Positions 57,101-64,000 of a DNA stretch of 64,000 bases are shown in pieces; within the stretch, counting starts at the first letter, position 1; each line of letters starts with the position of its first letter. The DNA comes from Branchiostoma belcheri (lineage: Eukaryota > Chordata > Leptocardii > Amphioxiformes > Branchiostomatidae): NCBI RefSeq assembly GCF_001625305.1, contig NW_017802379.1, positions 11,566,081-11,630,080 on the forward strand. The letters run 5' to 3'. Both the position numbers and the translations under genes were made by a program. The notes under the pieces were generated by a model that searched no databases, was not told the origin of the DNA, and saw only the letters and a program-made list of their open reading frames with translations.

Positions 57101-57152
57101 TGGTAGTGAAGGGCCCTGCACGTCGTCAAGGACGATGGAATAATTTGACAAG
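38788..57152 (-). CDS. Chimeric Cys-loop ligand-gated ion channel with Frizzled-Kringle-Sushi ectodomain
   Basis: Eleven minus-strand exons: 56939-57152, 56090-56244 (Frizzled CRD), 54714-54935 (Kringle), 52300-52512 (Sushi), 51748-51863, 50932-50976, 46371-46480, 45745-45926 (ligand-binding domain), 44854-45192 (end of LBD, TM1-TM2), 42517-42649 (TM3), 38788-39193 (cytoplasmic loop, TM4, stop). Phases agree at every junction and no stop interrupts about 711 codons. The channel part (~443 residues) has normal subunit length. The Cys-loop is C-x13-C, TM2 keeps the 9' Leu, and acidic -1' (GDR) suggests cation selectivity. Loop C lacks the adjacent cysteines of nicotinic alpha subunits. The 5' end is missing: no LDLa, CUB or signal exon is seen above 57152. 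Introns carry the LINEs and MITEs listed. Cell-surface receptor; ligand unknown. Confidence 0.85.
39726..42378 (+). mobile_element. CR1/Jockey-superfamily LINE, 5'-truncated
   Basis: Reverse transcriptase with RT motifs [62 protein letters not shown] and MYADDTVIY (40361-41400), a frameshift near 41340, then thumb and C-terminal region to 42092 ([21 protein letters not shown]). No endonuclease. Ends in a short UTR and A-rich AAACAAACAAAC tail. Inserted in a MITE; itself interrupted at 40051-40353. Confidence 0.9.
40051..40353 (+). mobile_element. 303-bp poly(A)-tailed insertion inside the LINE
   Basis: Flanked by GTTTCTGT (40043-40050) and GTCTCTGT (40354-40361), an 8-bp target duplication with one change. 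Ends AAATAAACCAGTATT plus A-run. No tRNA boxes seen; likely a SINE-like or short LINE 3' fragment. Confidence 0.65.
42517..42649 (-). CDS. Exon: TM3 and start of cytoplasmic loop
   Basis: 133 nt, phase 1 in, phase 2 out: [20 protein letters not shown], then [20 protein letters not shown], the TM3 and MX-helix pattern of nicotinic-type subunits. Confidence 0.9.
42712..42941. mobile_element. Foldback MITE, GGCCCACAACGACAC termini
   Basis: Ends GGCCCACAACGACAC and GTGTCGTTGTGGGCC; arms contain AGCGCGCTGCCAAGGGATAT and complement. Directly upstream (minus sense) of the TM3 exon acceptor. Confidence 0.75.
43355..43840 (-). mobile_element. LINE 3' end with (AAAT)n tail
   Basis: Minus frame 43618-43818 ends like LINE ORFs ([20 protein letters not shown]). 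A UTR rich in ATT repeats runs to a (TTTA)n tail at 43358-43382. Confidence 0.7.
43845..44853. other. Intron, no further feature seen
   Basis: Part of the TM2-TM3 intron. Short frames are unremarkable. A block AAGGCGTGGCCTAAATCTGG also occurs near 24560 and 19400. Confidence 0.4.
44854..45192 (-). CDS. Exon: end of LBD, TM1 and TM2
   Basis: 339 nt, phase 1 both ends. Loop-C region has single Cys ([10 protein letters not shown]), then [14 protein letters not shown] into TM1, and TM2 [18 protein letters not shown] preceded by GDR and followed by TSFLP. Open frame past the donor (ATTG/GTAATC) is intron. Confidence 0.9.
45530..45715 (+). mobile_element. Diverged SINE fragment
   Basis: Contains CTCTTGGGAAAGGCACTTTT and a TTACTCA..TAACTCGGGTGAGCATGAGTA stretch related to the body of the 17187-17575 SINE. 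tRNA boxes are lost. In an intron of the channel gene. Confidence 0.6.
45745..45926 (-). CDS. Exon: ligand-binding domain with Cys-loop
   Basis: 182 nt, phase 2 in, phase 1 out: [20 protein letters not shown], then GEVTWP, then the Cys-loop [15 protein letters not shown] (13 residues between cysteines, FP.D core). The Trp that usually lies about eight residues after the loop is displaced ([11 protein letters not shown]). Confidence 0.92.
45927..46370. other. Intron, no further feature seen
   Basis: Intron between the two central ligand-binding exons. AT-rich; no repeat I can name. Confidence 0.4.
46371..46480 (-). CDS. Exon: ligand-binding domain, WTD/WKP region
   Basis: 110 nt, phase 0 in, phase 2 out: [20 protein letters not shown] and [13 protein letters not shown]. 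Matches the hallmark WTD.RL.W.P..YG and IWKP of nicotinic-type subunits (Asp after WKP is Thr here). Confidence 0.92.
47261..50575 (+). mobile_element. Nearly full-coding LINE (Jockey superfamily) with endonuclease and RT
   Basis: Endonuclease about 47520-48180 ([51 protein letters not shown]), linker, in-frame TAA at 48559-48561, then RT 48568-49617 ([71 protein letters not shown]), a frameshift, and the C-terminal part to 50336 ([12 protein letters not shown]). The 3' end is (ATAAG)n at about 50563-50575. AGCAAT occurs at both ends (47259-47264 and 50574-50579), a likely target duplication. Lies in the 45-nt-exon/WTD-exon intron. Confidence 0.9.
50650..50755 (-). repeat. tRNA-like sequence with TTAGGG-like insert
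   Basis: Minus strand has a tRNA-like T arm (ACCCGAGTTCGAATCCGGG) and upstream GTGGCGTAGAGGATAGGGTT, separated by TTAGGTTAGGGTTTAGTG. The anticodon arm is not recognisable, so this is a pseudo-tRNA or SINE head and not a working tRNA. Confidence 0.4.
50932..50976 (-). CDS. Exon: 45-nt ligand-binding-domain exon
   Basis: 15 codons, [15 protein letters not shown], phase 0 both ends, with TTTTAG acceptor and GTAAGT donor. A 45-nt exon at this point is typical of nicotinic receptor genes. The usual loop-D Trp is not retained. Confidence 0.85.
51348..51550. mobile_element. MITE with TIR GGTCACATTTC
   Basis: TAATGCTGGGGTCACATTTC to GAAATGTGACCTAGGCATTA, with GCCGGGGCCGGCCGGGC near each end. Same family as the LINE-split element at 39555-42439. 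Confidence 0.8.
51748..51863 (-). CDS. Exon: start of ligand-binding domain
   Basis: 116 nt, phase 1 in, phase 0 out: [20 protein letters not shown] then [18 protein letters not shown], the N-terminal helix and first strand of a Cys-loop LBD. This is the key junction with the Sushi exon. Confidence 0.85.
52045..52168. repeat. GT/GC-rich microsatellite
   Basis: (GTGC/GTGT)n tract beside the Sushi exon, in the Sushi-LBD intron. Purine-pyrimidine alternating. Confidence 0.95.
52300..52512 (-). CDS. Exon: Sushi/CCP domain (channel gene)
   Basis: 213 nt, phase 1 both ends. Four Cys in Sushi spacing ([38 protein letters not shown]) and the conserved Trp. It splices in frame to the first ligand-binding exon. 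Confidence 0.92.
52668..52860 (-). mobile_element. Penelope-like terminal remnant
   Basis: AAGCAGTTACTCAAGCAGCT, TCGTCAGTGACTAAAAGAGA, AAATGCAGGTTTATAAG and TATGCAAATAAGTGAAGACA match, in reverse, the end of 18545-19330. The hammerhead-like core is destroyed. Confidence 0.6.
52990..53900. mobile_element. piggyBac-type MITE, TTAA flanks, TIR CCCTACCTAGACCGGG
   Basis: 911 bp, TTAA at 52986-52989 and 53901-53904; ends CCCTACCTAGACCGGG and CCCGGTCTAGGTAGGG. Subterminal G/C runs. Interior shares GCCAATGACGTCATCAAATT and 'CCCGTTGCCATGGYAACA' with 32242-33224. No ORF. In the Kringle-Sushi intron. Confidence 0.9.
54370..54430 (+). repeat. Weak tRNA-like/SINE fragment
   Basis: Contains GGTCGCGCGTTCGAAACCT, a B-box-like motif, without a convincing A box or cloverleaf. 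Confidence 0.25.
54714..54935 (-). CDS. Exon: Kringle domain (channel gene)
   Basis: 222 nt, phase 1 both ends; six kringle Cys with [18 protein letters not shown] at the end. Frizzled followed by Kringle is the pairing of the ROR receptor ectodomain. Confidence 0.92.
55821..56065. mobile_element. Harbinger-type MITE, TIR TGTTTACC, TSD TAA
   Basis: TGTTTACCTTCGG... to ...CCTTGGTAAATA, flanked by TAA (55818-55820 and 56066-56068). Reverse complement of the family member at 3219-3461. Ends about 25 bp from the Frizzled second-half exon. Confidence 0.8.
56090..56244 (-). CDS. Exon: Frizzled CRD, second half (channel gene)
   Basis: 155 nt, completes the CRD with cysteines 6-10 (LPCRSWC, YSC, FPSC, TNC) and ends in donor GTG/GTGAGT, phase 1. 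Confidence 0.9.
56515..56775. mobile_element. Foldback with paired hammerhead-like motifs
   Basis: Arms of about 110 bp: CAGTCAGAATTGCCCTGATG...AGATGACAGACGGTCATC...GTCGGCTC on the plus strand (56685-56745), and the mirror on the minus strand (56540-56605). Each arm has CTGATGA, a stem GATGAC/GTCATC, then GAAACGTC (GGAACGTC on the right). Likely Penelope-like pseudo-LTRs. In the Frizzled intron. Confidence 0.6.
56939..57152 (-). CDS. Exon: Frizzled CRD, first half (channel gene)
   Basis: 214 nt, phase 1 in, phase 2 out; CRD cysteines 1-5, with [18 protein letters not shown] and [17 protein letters not shown]. Acceptor CCTTTTGCAG implies a further upstream exon ending in phase 1. Confidence 0.9.
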
Positions 57153-57394
57153 CTGCAAAAGGAAAAAAAAATCAAAAACACCCCTAAAACGTTATCATTT
57201 TCCCCAAAGCCTTCAAAATAGTTTAGAGGCATTGGGAAATTCGAAAAAAAAAAGATTCTGGATGTCAGGATGAGACAATCTGATATTCACATTTACTGTC
57301 ATTTTCAGCTCATTTTCCGAAGTCATTAGTCCATACTTAAAGCCTTTGAAATAGCAAACAGAAGTGTCGATACTTTACAAAAGCCTAGGACACA

Positions 57395-57850
57395 ATTAAA
57401 GAAAGGCACTACCGAACGGGACCTGGACGGAGCGACCGGGACCCGCCAGGCGGCCGCACAGACAACTGTCCAAGCTTATGACGTTACGTGTGCTGATCTG
57501 TGCTTTAGTTGTTCAGAAGAAGGTGGTTATAGAGGGTTTTGTAATGTTCTCAATCTCCATCATCAGTGAGTCGTAGTGACCATGCACTGGTCTGCGCATC
57601 AACCAGGGGTGAACCTACTATACCAGCCAGGGGCGTACTATTCAGGGACCCGCCAGGATCACCCCTGAACCCCGCCAGGGACCCTGCAGCTACCCGGCCG
57701 GAATGCAAGAGCCGCTCGGCACCCTATTGCATCCCGCACGGGTCGAGACGGGAAACTGACCGGGCACCGGACGGGTCCCTAACAAAAACATGTCGTCAAA
57801 GGGACCAAAAGTTTGTAAATTTTAGATATAGAAGACGACAGGGAGTCGTA
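57395..57850. other. GC-rich insertion upstream of the Frizzled exons
   Basis: GACCGGGACCCGCC-type sequence interrupts otherwise homologous intron (compare 6180-6280). An open frame of 134 codons here has no recognisable domain and is probably non-genic. Homology to copy 1 resumes at about 57855-57975 and stops just before where the LDLa exon should be. Confidence 0.5.
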
Positions 57851-57984
57851 AAGGAACATTTAACTAACAGTTTTTCGTTAGCGACATCACACGTTTGCCT
57901 AACAGAGATCAGCGTGGTTTGGGAAAGGCTTGATTTAATTTCCTTTATATATGTCACTGGGGAGATTTGAACCCATGGCAATCC

Positions 57985-58250
57985 AAGGTGTCCAACTTGC
58001 AGGTTCTGGAGAAGTGTGGCCTCACAAGTGTTGAGTGTCTGATCGTAAAATGACAGTTAAGATGGGCAGGGCATGTTGTCCGCACGGAGGATAGCAGAAT
58101 CCCAAACGTACCGTTACATGGATAATTGAAGCAAGGGCAGTGTAACCCAGGAAGACCACTCAAAAGATACAGGGACAACCTAAGGAGCTGTAGCATTGAT
58201 GTCAACTCATGGGAAGAAATCGCCCATGATAAAACTGCCTGGAAAAAGCA
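57985..58250 (+). mobile_element. LINE C-terminal coding remnant
   Basis: Plus frames give RWAGHVVRTEDSRIPN, then GRPLKRYRDNLRSCSIDV and SWEEIAHDKTAW, the common tail of several non-LTR retrotransposons. Contains stops. It occupies the position where the LDLa exon is expected from copy 1. Confidence 0.7.
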
Positions 58251-58269
58251 GTGTACACTGGTTATGCTA

Positions 58270-58815
58270 CGGTCCCAATTGGAAAATAAGGGGCCCTGGC
58301 GGGTAGTACCCGAGCTGTTTTTTGGCACTTTCTGGCGGGACCCCTAAGTACACCAAGGGGCTATCGGGCTAGTTTTGGGCCCGGCGGGGACCCGAGAAGA
58401 ATTGAACTCTGAGTTAAATTCTACCCGGGCCCCGCTGACAAAAAGACACCGTGACCTCACCGTGAGAACACCAAGAGTACCCCTCCGGTTGCCGGCAGTC
58501 CACCGGGACACATTTGTTACGTCACAGACCAGATGAACAGAATAATAAAGGTGTGTACTTCGTAAACCCGCGTAACATGTGTGACGTCACAGATCAAAGT
58601 TCACAACAAAAGCGTAACTTCTGCATTACGGTCAGTACAAGACATCGTCGGGTACCTGCCGGGTGCCTGCTGGAGTGCGACCAAAGAGGGTGACAAGATA
58701 ACAAAATGCTACTGAAGGAAACTTTTCATTGTGACCACGACAGCCGGTGCCCGCCTGAGCCCGGCCGGGGCAAGCCGGGGCTACATCCCTGACGGGCGCG
58801 GGGTAATTGGGACCT
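58270..58815. mobile_element. GC-rich MITE, TIR GGTCCCAATT, TSD TA
   Basis: GGTCCCAATTGG to ...GTAATTGGGACCT, flanked by TA. Reverse complement of the 37977-38559 element, with matching 'ACATTTGTTACGTCACAGAC' and 'TGTGTGACGTCACAGATCA' blocks. Confidence 0.75.
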
Positions 58816-58819
58816 TAGC

Positions 58820-59950
58820 TTTACTAGGACTTTCGGGGCCAACAGAGCAGCTGCCATAAAGAAGAAGAAAGAGAGGAGGAAACAATTCTCCATCCCTGTT
58901 CATTCCTTCCCTTGCAGGTCTGCGGCCGCTCATGTGCGTCCAAAATTTATTCCTACATGAGGACCCACTTCGGCAAATGATGACCTGTGCCCACTCATCT
59001 GTCTCATTGACAGTAAATTCCAACATTTCCCGGATGTCCAACCTTCACCGAAGTGACATATAAATTAGATTAAAAGAATGTCCAGAAAATTCACTTGAAC
59101 ATTTTAAATTCAATTTTGACGTGACGCCGTAAAAATTATACCGGATTACTTAATTTATTTATTGTTTGCATCAGGCAGAGCCTATAGACAGCAAAACAAC
59201 AACACAGTATACATAAATCTAAAATACAACTAGAAAGGCCAACATTTGCATCGGAGCAAATGTAATATTTCACTCCATCTCCCTCCCAAAACAAAAACAA
59301 AAGATTCTGAATAAATTATACTGCAATTATAAAAGGACAAGCTTTTTGAATCTCGACAGATCATTACAAAAATGGCACTTGCCAATTATCTACCTTTTTT
59401 TTTACAAAGATACAAGGACAATCACTTAAAATCTTGACAGCTTTACTTTACGATTATCTCAATCTCAAAGTTATATATTGCAGGTATCTAAATACTACTA
59501 TAATAATGACGAGATTGCAACTACTACTAACGGTAGCAAAATTTTCACGGTCTAAGAAAATTGGACATGTTCACGGAACTATATATTCACGGTGGTGACA
59601 GTTGCAGGAAAAAGAAAGTCCAGGAATTATTTCCTTACTGTTATAATACGTTCACGGTACAGAGGTGACAGTGAAAACCGTTTACATTGACTCCCCGCTT
59701 GCATTGCGGTACAGTGAAAAAAATCGGGAATATCAATTTACAGAGTATGTTTGCTTAGTTTTCACATGTTTTGTATGATTGTCGTGAACTTAGTTTTTAA
59801 ATGAACGAAAACCGATGCGCGCACAGATGTCACTTTTGTGACATCAAAGTGGTTTTGGTTTGTATGTTGGAAAAAGACATTCAAAGTTATTGACATTCTT
59901 GAGTAAGAACGTCAATCAGTTTTTGAATGTTAAAAGCAAAACAAAGGATT
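58820..59950. other. No gene seen
   Basis: Contains repeated TTCACGGT motifs near 59545-59660 and a degraded Harbinger end near 59808-59860. No coding evidence. Confidence 0.4.
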
Positions 59951-59959
59951 TTGAAATTG

Positions 59960-60110
59960 GTACAAGAAATATAAAATGTTTAAAATTGTTAAAATGGTTA
60001 GAATAGTTAAAATTTTTAAAAAGGCTAAAGTTGTTTAAAAATGTTACAAATGTTAAAATTGTTAAAAACGTTAAAATTGTTAAAAATGTTAAAATGGTTA
60101 AAAAAATGTC
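59960..60110. repeat. (TTAAAAAT/GTTAAAAT)n low-complexity tract
   Basis: Short-period repeats of GTTAAAATTGTTAAAAA. Open frames across it are artefacts. Confidence 0.8.
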
Positions 60111-60111
60111 T

Positions 60112-60180
60112 GATGTACGGGGTTCGAACTTGCAATGCCTGGTATTGCCGTCCTGCGCGTTACCAACGGAGCTAAGTAGG
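60112..60180 (-). repeat. tRNA-like sequence
   Basis: Minus strand CTTAGCTCCGTTGGTAACGC (A-box-like) and GCAAGTTCGAACCCCG (B-box-like). Acceptor arms do not pair convincingly, so a SINE head or pseudo-tRNA is more likely than a working gene. Confidence 0.35.
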
Positions 60181-60664
60181 TGCGCCTCCATTATGCACTG
60201 CATTGTATGTGATATAAAGTGAACAACATGGCGGTAACGATCACTTCAAGTAAGGCACCAAGTCCTTCTAGGAAATTTCCTTCTTTATCAGGTTCACTTT
60301 TAAACCACCTTGATGTAACATAACTATAAACACGGCTAGCAGAAGCCGCCAGCTCGTTTGATATTACACTGTCGCTCCCTGTCCAATCTTTGAAAACTGT
60401 CGGACATGCAAGCCCTCATCGCTCGCTATAGGAAAACTTGCCAGGAAGCCATCTTGCGATGTTCGCTGCAACAACAAACGAACGCCTGTACACTCTACAA
60501 TTTTAGTGATTCTTCGGAAATCGATAACAGAACCTATATAATACTAGTCGGTAAAGAATGTGAACAAGTATGATGTTTTTAAAAAAACACAGGCGACGAT
60601 TTTGTGTTTAATATGTTCCGTTCTTGATACAATTATTCTTTTCATATACGTACACATATAATTT

Positions 60665-60765
60665 AGGCCACAGCAAGTAAATTTTATGGATGACATCCTT
60701 CGCAGACTCCAAATCTAATGCGAGCGGGCGAAAAAAAAACAAGGCCGGCCGAAAAAAAACAAGGT
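60665..60765. mobile_element. End fragment of GGCCACA Harbinger-type MITE
   Basis: TTAGGCCACAGCAAGTAAAT then TTTATGGATGACATCC, followed by a duplicated GGGCGAAAAAAAAACAAGG-like block. The opposite end is not seen. Confidence 0.6.
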
Positions 60766-61080
60766 TCCTACAATGTAAAATTTTGACTCAATCATTGTAC
60801 AAATGGTTTTGATTCAGTAGGAACATCACATATACACAGTCAGCATAACATATTACTGCATCAAAGTAAGAAACAAACAATAAATCAGAGCCTTTTCTTG
60901 TCTCCTCTCTTCCTAGTTATCTGCCATCCACCCTCCAGCATGGCAACAGACATCTTTGCCCATTTTTGCAATAGGGGCTGTACTACTCACCTCCATGGAG
61001 CTAGCTCCATGGAGCTAGCTCCATGGAGGTAAGTACTTCAGCCCTGAGGCAGATTTTTTCCAGCTCCATGGAGCTAGCTC
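60765..61080. repeat. Entry of satellite region with AGCTCCATGGAGCT palindromes
   Basis: TCCATGGAGCTAGCTCCATG repeats at 60990-61020 form perfect palindromes; the same words punctuate the satellite at 63100-64000. Confidence 0.6.
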
Positions 61081-61214
61081 TACGCACTATGAATGCATAT
61101 GCCTGGTTCACGTCACCTTCAAGAAAAATTCATATACATGGTTCACGTCACTTCAAGAAAACAAACCAGCGCTATAAATGTCTTGAGAAATAAACAGCCC
61201 CGTGCACAAAGAAC

Positions 61215-61925
61215 ACGCATGGTTCACGTCACTTACAATGAAGAAATCATGCTCTAGAATATATCGTGTTTAAACTTGATACGGCCCTACGCACTGAGAA
61301 CGATACATGTACACACAGTGCCGGTCTTCTCAGAGGCTGTTTTGCCCACAGAGCTAGCTCCACGCACTTTGAATGCATATACATGTTTCACGTCACCTTC
61401 AAGATAAATACATAAACGTGCTTCGCGTTGCCGCCAAAAAATACCACGCTCCAGAAAATGGTTAGATCGGTGTATTGTCATTTGCAAATCTTGGATAATC
61501 GTTTTTGGTGGTGTTCTATGCGGCCCCACACACTGAGAACGATACATGTACACACAGTGCCGGTCTTGTCGAGGCTGTTTTGCTAGCTCCACGCACCTTG
61601 AATGCATATACATGTTTCACGTCACCTTCAAGATAAATACATAAACGTGCTTCGCGTTGCCGTCAAAAAATACCACGCTCCAGAAAATGGTTAGATCGGT
61701 GTATTGTCATTTGCAAATCTTGGATAATCGTTTTTGGTGGTGTTCTATGCGGCCCCACACACTGAGAACGATACATGTACACACAGTGCCGGTCTGTCGA
61801 GGCTGTTTTGCTGGCTCCACGCACTTTGAATGCATATACATGTTTCACGTCACCTTCAAGATAAATACATAAACGTGCTTCCCGTTGCCTTAAAAAAATA
61901 CCACGCTCCAGAAAATGGTACAGAA
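61215..61925. repeat. 229-bp tandem satellite
   Basis: CCACGCTCCAGAAAATGG recurs at 61444, 61673 and 61901 (229, 228 bp apart). Units contain GTTTTTGGTGGTGTTCTATG and CACTGAGAACGATACATGTA. The two central units are almost identical; partial units flank them. Open frames of about 60-108 codons across units are repeat artefacts. Confidence 0.85.
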
Positions 61926-61929
61926 AATT

Positions 61930-63100
61930 GTTTGCATCGGTTTACTAGTATTGGTATTTATAAATCTTGGATGATCGTGTTTGATACTAGTTATGTTACG
62001 GCAAGGCTGTCCTTGTGTATTGATTGACTATATACACTATACTAAATTTTGTGACGCAAACCATGTGTTGGAATTCATACTGCGTTTATTTGAGCTCTCC
62101 AGTTTAAAAGTTGTCGGGACCTCATCCTGACCACGATATCGATGTCACCTAATGACCTATGTCAACGATTGGTACAGAGATGCGATTTTCTGCAATCTAT
62201 CGTGGCTCAGCTTGCGAACAATGGTGGTGTTCATTTTAGAACTGACAATACGATAATACAATAAGAAAACATGATATCAAAAGGAAAAAGCCCGGTTGAG
62301 GCCATTGACATTGTGAAATATAGAATTTTCAGTATTCACGGCGTTGGTTTCCATTACGCCTTCTTTAGTTGACAAATAATGAACGGTCCCCGGGCCCACA
62401 AACAAAGGGGACAAGCGACAGATAATGAACGGTCCTCGGGCCCAAAAACAAAGGGGACAAGCGACACTAATTAATAACAGGCTATTTTCACTGTTTGTCT
62501 TTAGAGGGAATTCATTTAAGTGTAAAGGCGGGATTTGAGCTCTGCTAAATCAAGGTTATCCCTTTGGCCGAGGAGGTTTAACTTCATTGTTTTGGCTAAA
62601 TCCCGACAACGAAAGCAATACGTCACCTAATGACATTTGTCAACTGCTTAGGGTCGATTGGCACGGAAGTGCTAATTCCTTCACTCCTTTCGTGTCTTCT
62701 TCTTCTTCTGTCTCAGCTTGCAGTGTTCGTTTCTTATATCTAAACAGGATATCGAAAAAAGGGGGGAATTTCCACTGTTCACAGCGTTATTCTGTATTCA
62801 TTTTTTTCAGTACAAACGGACACATAAGTGTAAAACCTTTGTCTAGACGGACACAATTAGAGTTGTTTACGACCTTCCTGTCATAAAATAATCTGTTAAA
62901 ACATCTCTTTTGTATCCTTTATTCACCGTATTTCACACGCACATGGTGACGCGGTTTTTGATATTGACAACGCGAAGAACACGATGCAGCTACAGGCCGG
63001 ATGGGTATCGGAAAAGATCAAAGAACAATTTCCCAGAAAACATTTTTCCATTCCTACATAATGGTCTAGCTTAAGCATAACATAAAAAAGCACACTCTGC
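61930..63100. other. No gene seen; one short tandem duplication
   Basis: ATAATGAACGGTCC followed by CGGGCCCA and AACAAAGGGGACAAGCGACA is repeated twice (about 62377-62468, ~53-bp period). I see no exon in the remainder. Confidence 0.45.
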
Positions 63101-63104
63101 TGAA

Positions 63105-64000
63105 GTACATTCATAGTACATGGAGCCAGCTGTATTGAGCTAGCTCTATAAAGGTCTATTGTTTTCTTGAAGGTGATAAGAACCATGCATATGCATTCAT
63201 ACTGCATAGATCTGGCTCTATGGAGTTAGCTCTATAGAGGTCGTTTTTTTCTTGAAGGTGACGTGAACCAAGCATATGCATTCATAGTGCATGGAGCTGG
63301 CTCTAGGGACCTACTAGCTCTATAGTGGTCATTTCATTTTTTTATGAAGGTGACGTGAACTAAGCATATGATTCCATAGTAAATATGGAGGCAGCTCTAT
63401 GGAGTTACAAAGCAACCTGCCTCAGGGCTGCATTAATCACCTCCTTGGAGCCAGCTCTACAGGGGTCAATTTTTTCCTTGAAGGTGACGTGAATCACGTA
63501 TATGCATTCAAAGTGCATGGAGCTAGCTCTATAGAGGCCAAATTTTTCTTGAAGGTGACGTGAACCATGCATATGCATTCATAGTGCATGGATCTGGCTC
63601 TAAGGAGTTAGCTCTATAGACGTCAATTTCTTTTTTCTTGAAGGTGACGTGAACCACGCATATGCATTCATAGTGCATGGAGCTAGCTCTATAGAGGTCA
63701 ATTTTTTTAAGGTGACGTGAACCATGTATATGCATTCATAGAGCATGGAGCCAGCTCTATAGAGCCAGTTTTTCTTTAAGGTGACGTGAACGATGTATAT
63801 GCATTCATAGTGCACAGAGCTAGCTCTATGACGCCAGTTCTATAGAGGTCAATTTTTTCTTGGAGGTGACGTGAACCAAGCATATGATCTCATAGGGCGT
63901 GGAGCTACCAAAAACAATGCCTCAGGGCTGTACTACTCACCTCCATGGAGCTGGCTCTATAGAGGTCAATTTCATTTTCTTGAAGGTGACGTGAACCACG
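63105..64000. repeat. Irregular satellite with CTTGAAGGTGACGTGAACC core
   Basis: At least ten units of variable length (about 65-95 bp, some longer), each with TTGAAGGTGACGTGAACC, ATATGCATTCATAGTGCATG and GAGCTAGCTCTATAGAGGTC. The core appears inverted in the 61080-61925 array. Continues past the window edge. Confidence 0.85.

Noticed and set aside
57566..57970. 134-codon plus frame upstream of the Frizzled exons
   Set aside because: Arises in a GC-rich insertion that interrupts intron homology; no domain and wrong strand for the gene.
60112..60180. Functional tRNA gene
   Set aside because: A and B boxes are present but the acceptor and anticodon arms do not fold well by eye.

Overview
The window looks like animal nuclear DNA, most likely from a lancelet (Branchiostoma-type) or a close invertebrate deuterostome. 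Genes are split into short exons with GT-AG introns, extracellular modules are shuffled (CUB, LDLa, Frizzled, Kringle, Sushi), and the introns are packed with LINEs, a tRNA-derived SINE, Penelope-like pieces and many short inverted-repeat DNA elements. The species call is inference. A run of 20 Ns marks one assembly gap.

The main gene is on the minus strand, 57152 down to 38788. Eleven exons encode, in order, a ten-cysteine Frizzled CRD, a Kringle, a Sushi/CCP module, and a complete Cys-loop (nicotinic-type) channel subunit ending in a stop codon. Every junction I checked, including Sushi to channel ligand-binding domain, keeps the reading frame. This predicts a ligand-gated channel with a modular ectodomain. 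Its 5' end (signal peptide and possibly CUB and LDLa) is not visible.

A paralogue lies at 8781 to 3508 (minus): signal peptide, CUB, LDLa, Frizzled, Kringle, all with intact splice sites, but with no Sushi or channel exons in the window. Beside it, on the plus strand at about 888-3054, is an inverted, truncated copy of its CUB-LDLa-Frizzled exons, giving a large imperfect palindrome.

Between the two loci are two smaller minus-strand genes: a long charged coiled-coil protein (30919-31902, probably with a 7-codon first coding exon at 33802-33823) and a predicted 95-residue single-pass membrane protein (28346 to 27354). The stretch 9-27 kb is mostly repeats: a TTAA-flanked CGTACG-rich element, about 5 kb segmental tandem duplications carrying repeated first-exon-like modules, Harbinger-type MITEs with visible empty sites, Penelope-like foldbacks with hammerhead-like motifs, a LINE spanning the gap, and a 35-bp minisatellite.

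The right end (58-64 kb) is non-genic: MITE copies, low-complexity repeats, a 229-bp tandem satellite and an irregular satellite built around TGACGTGAACC. All calls come from reading the sequence; no database search was run.
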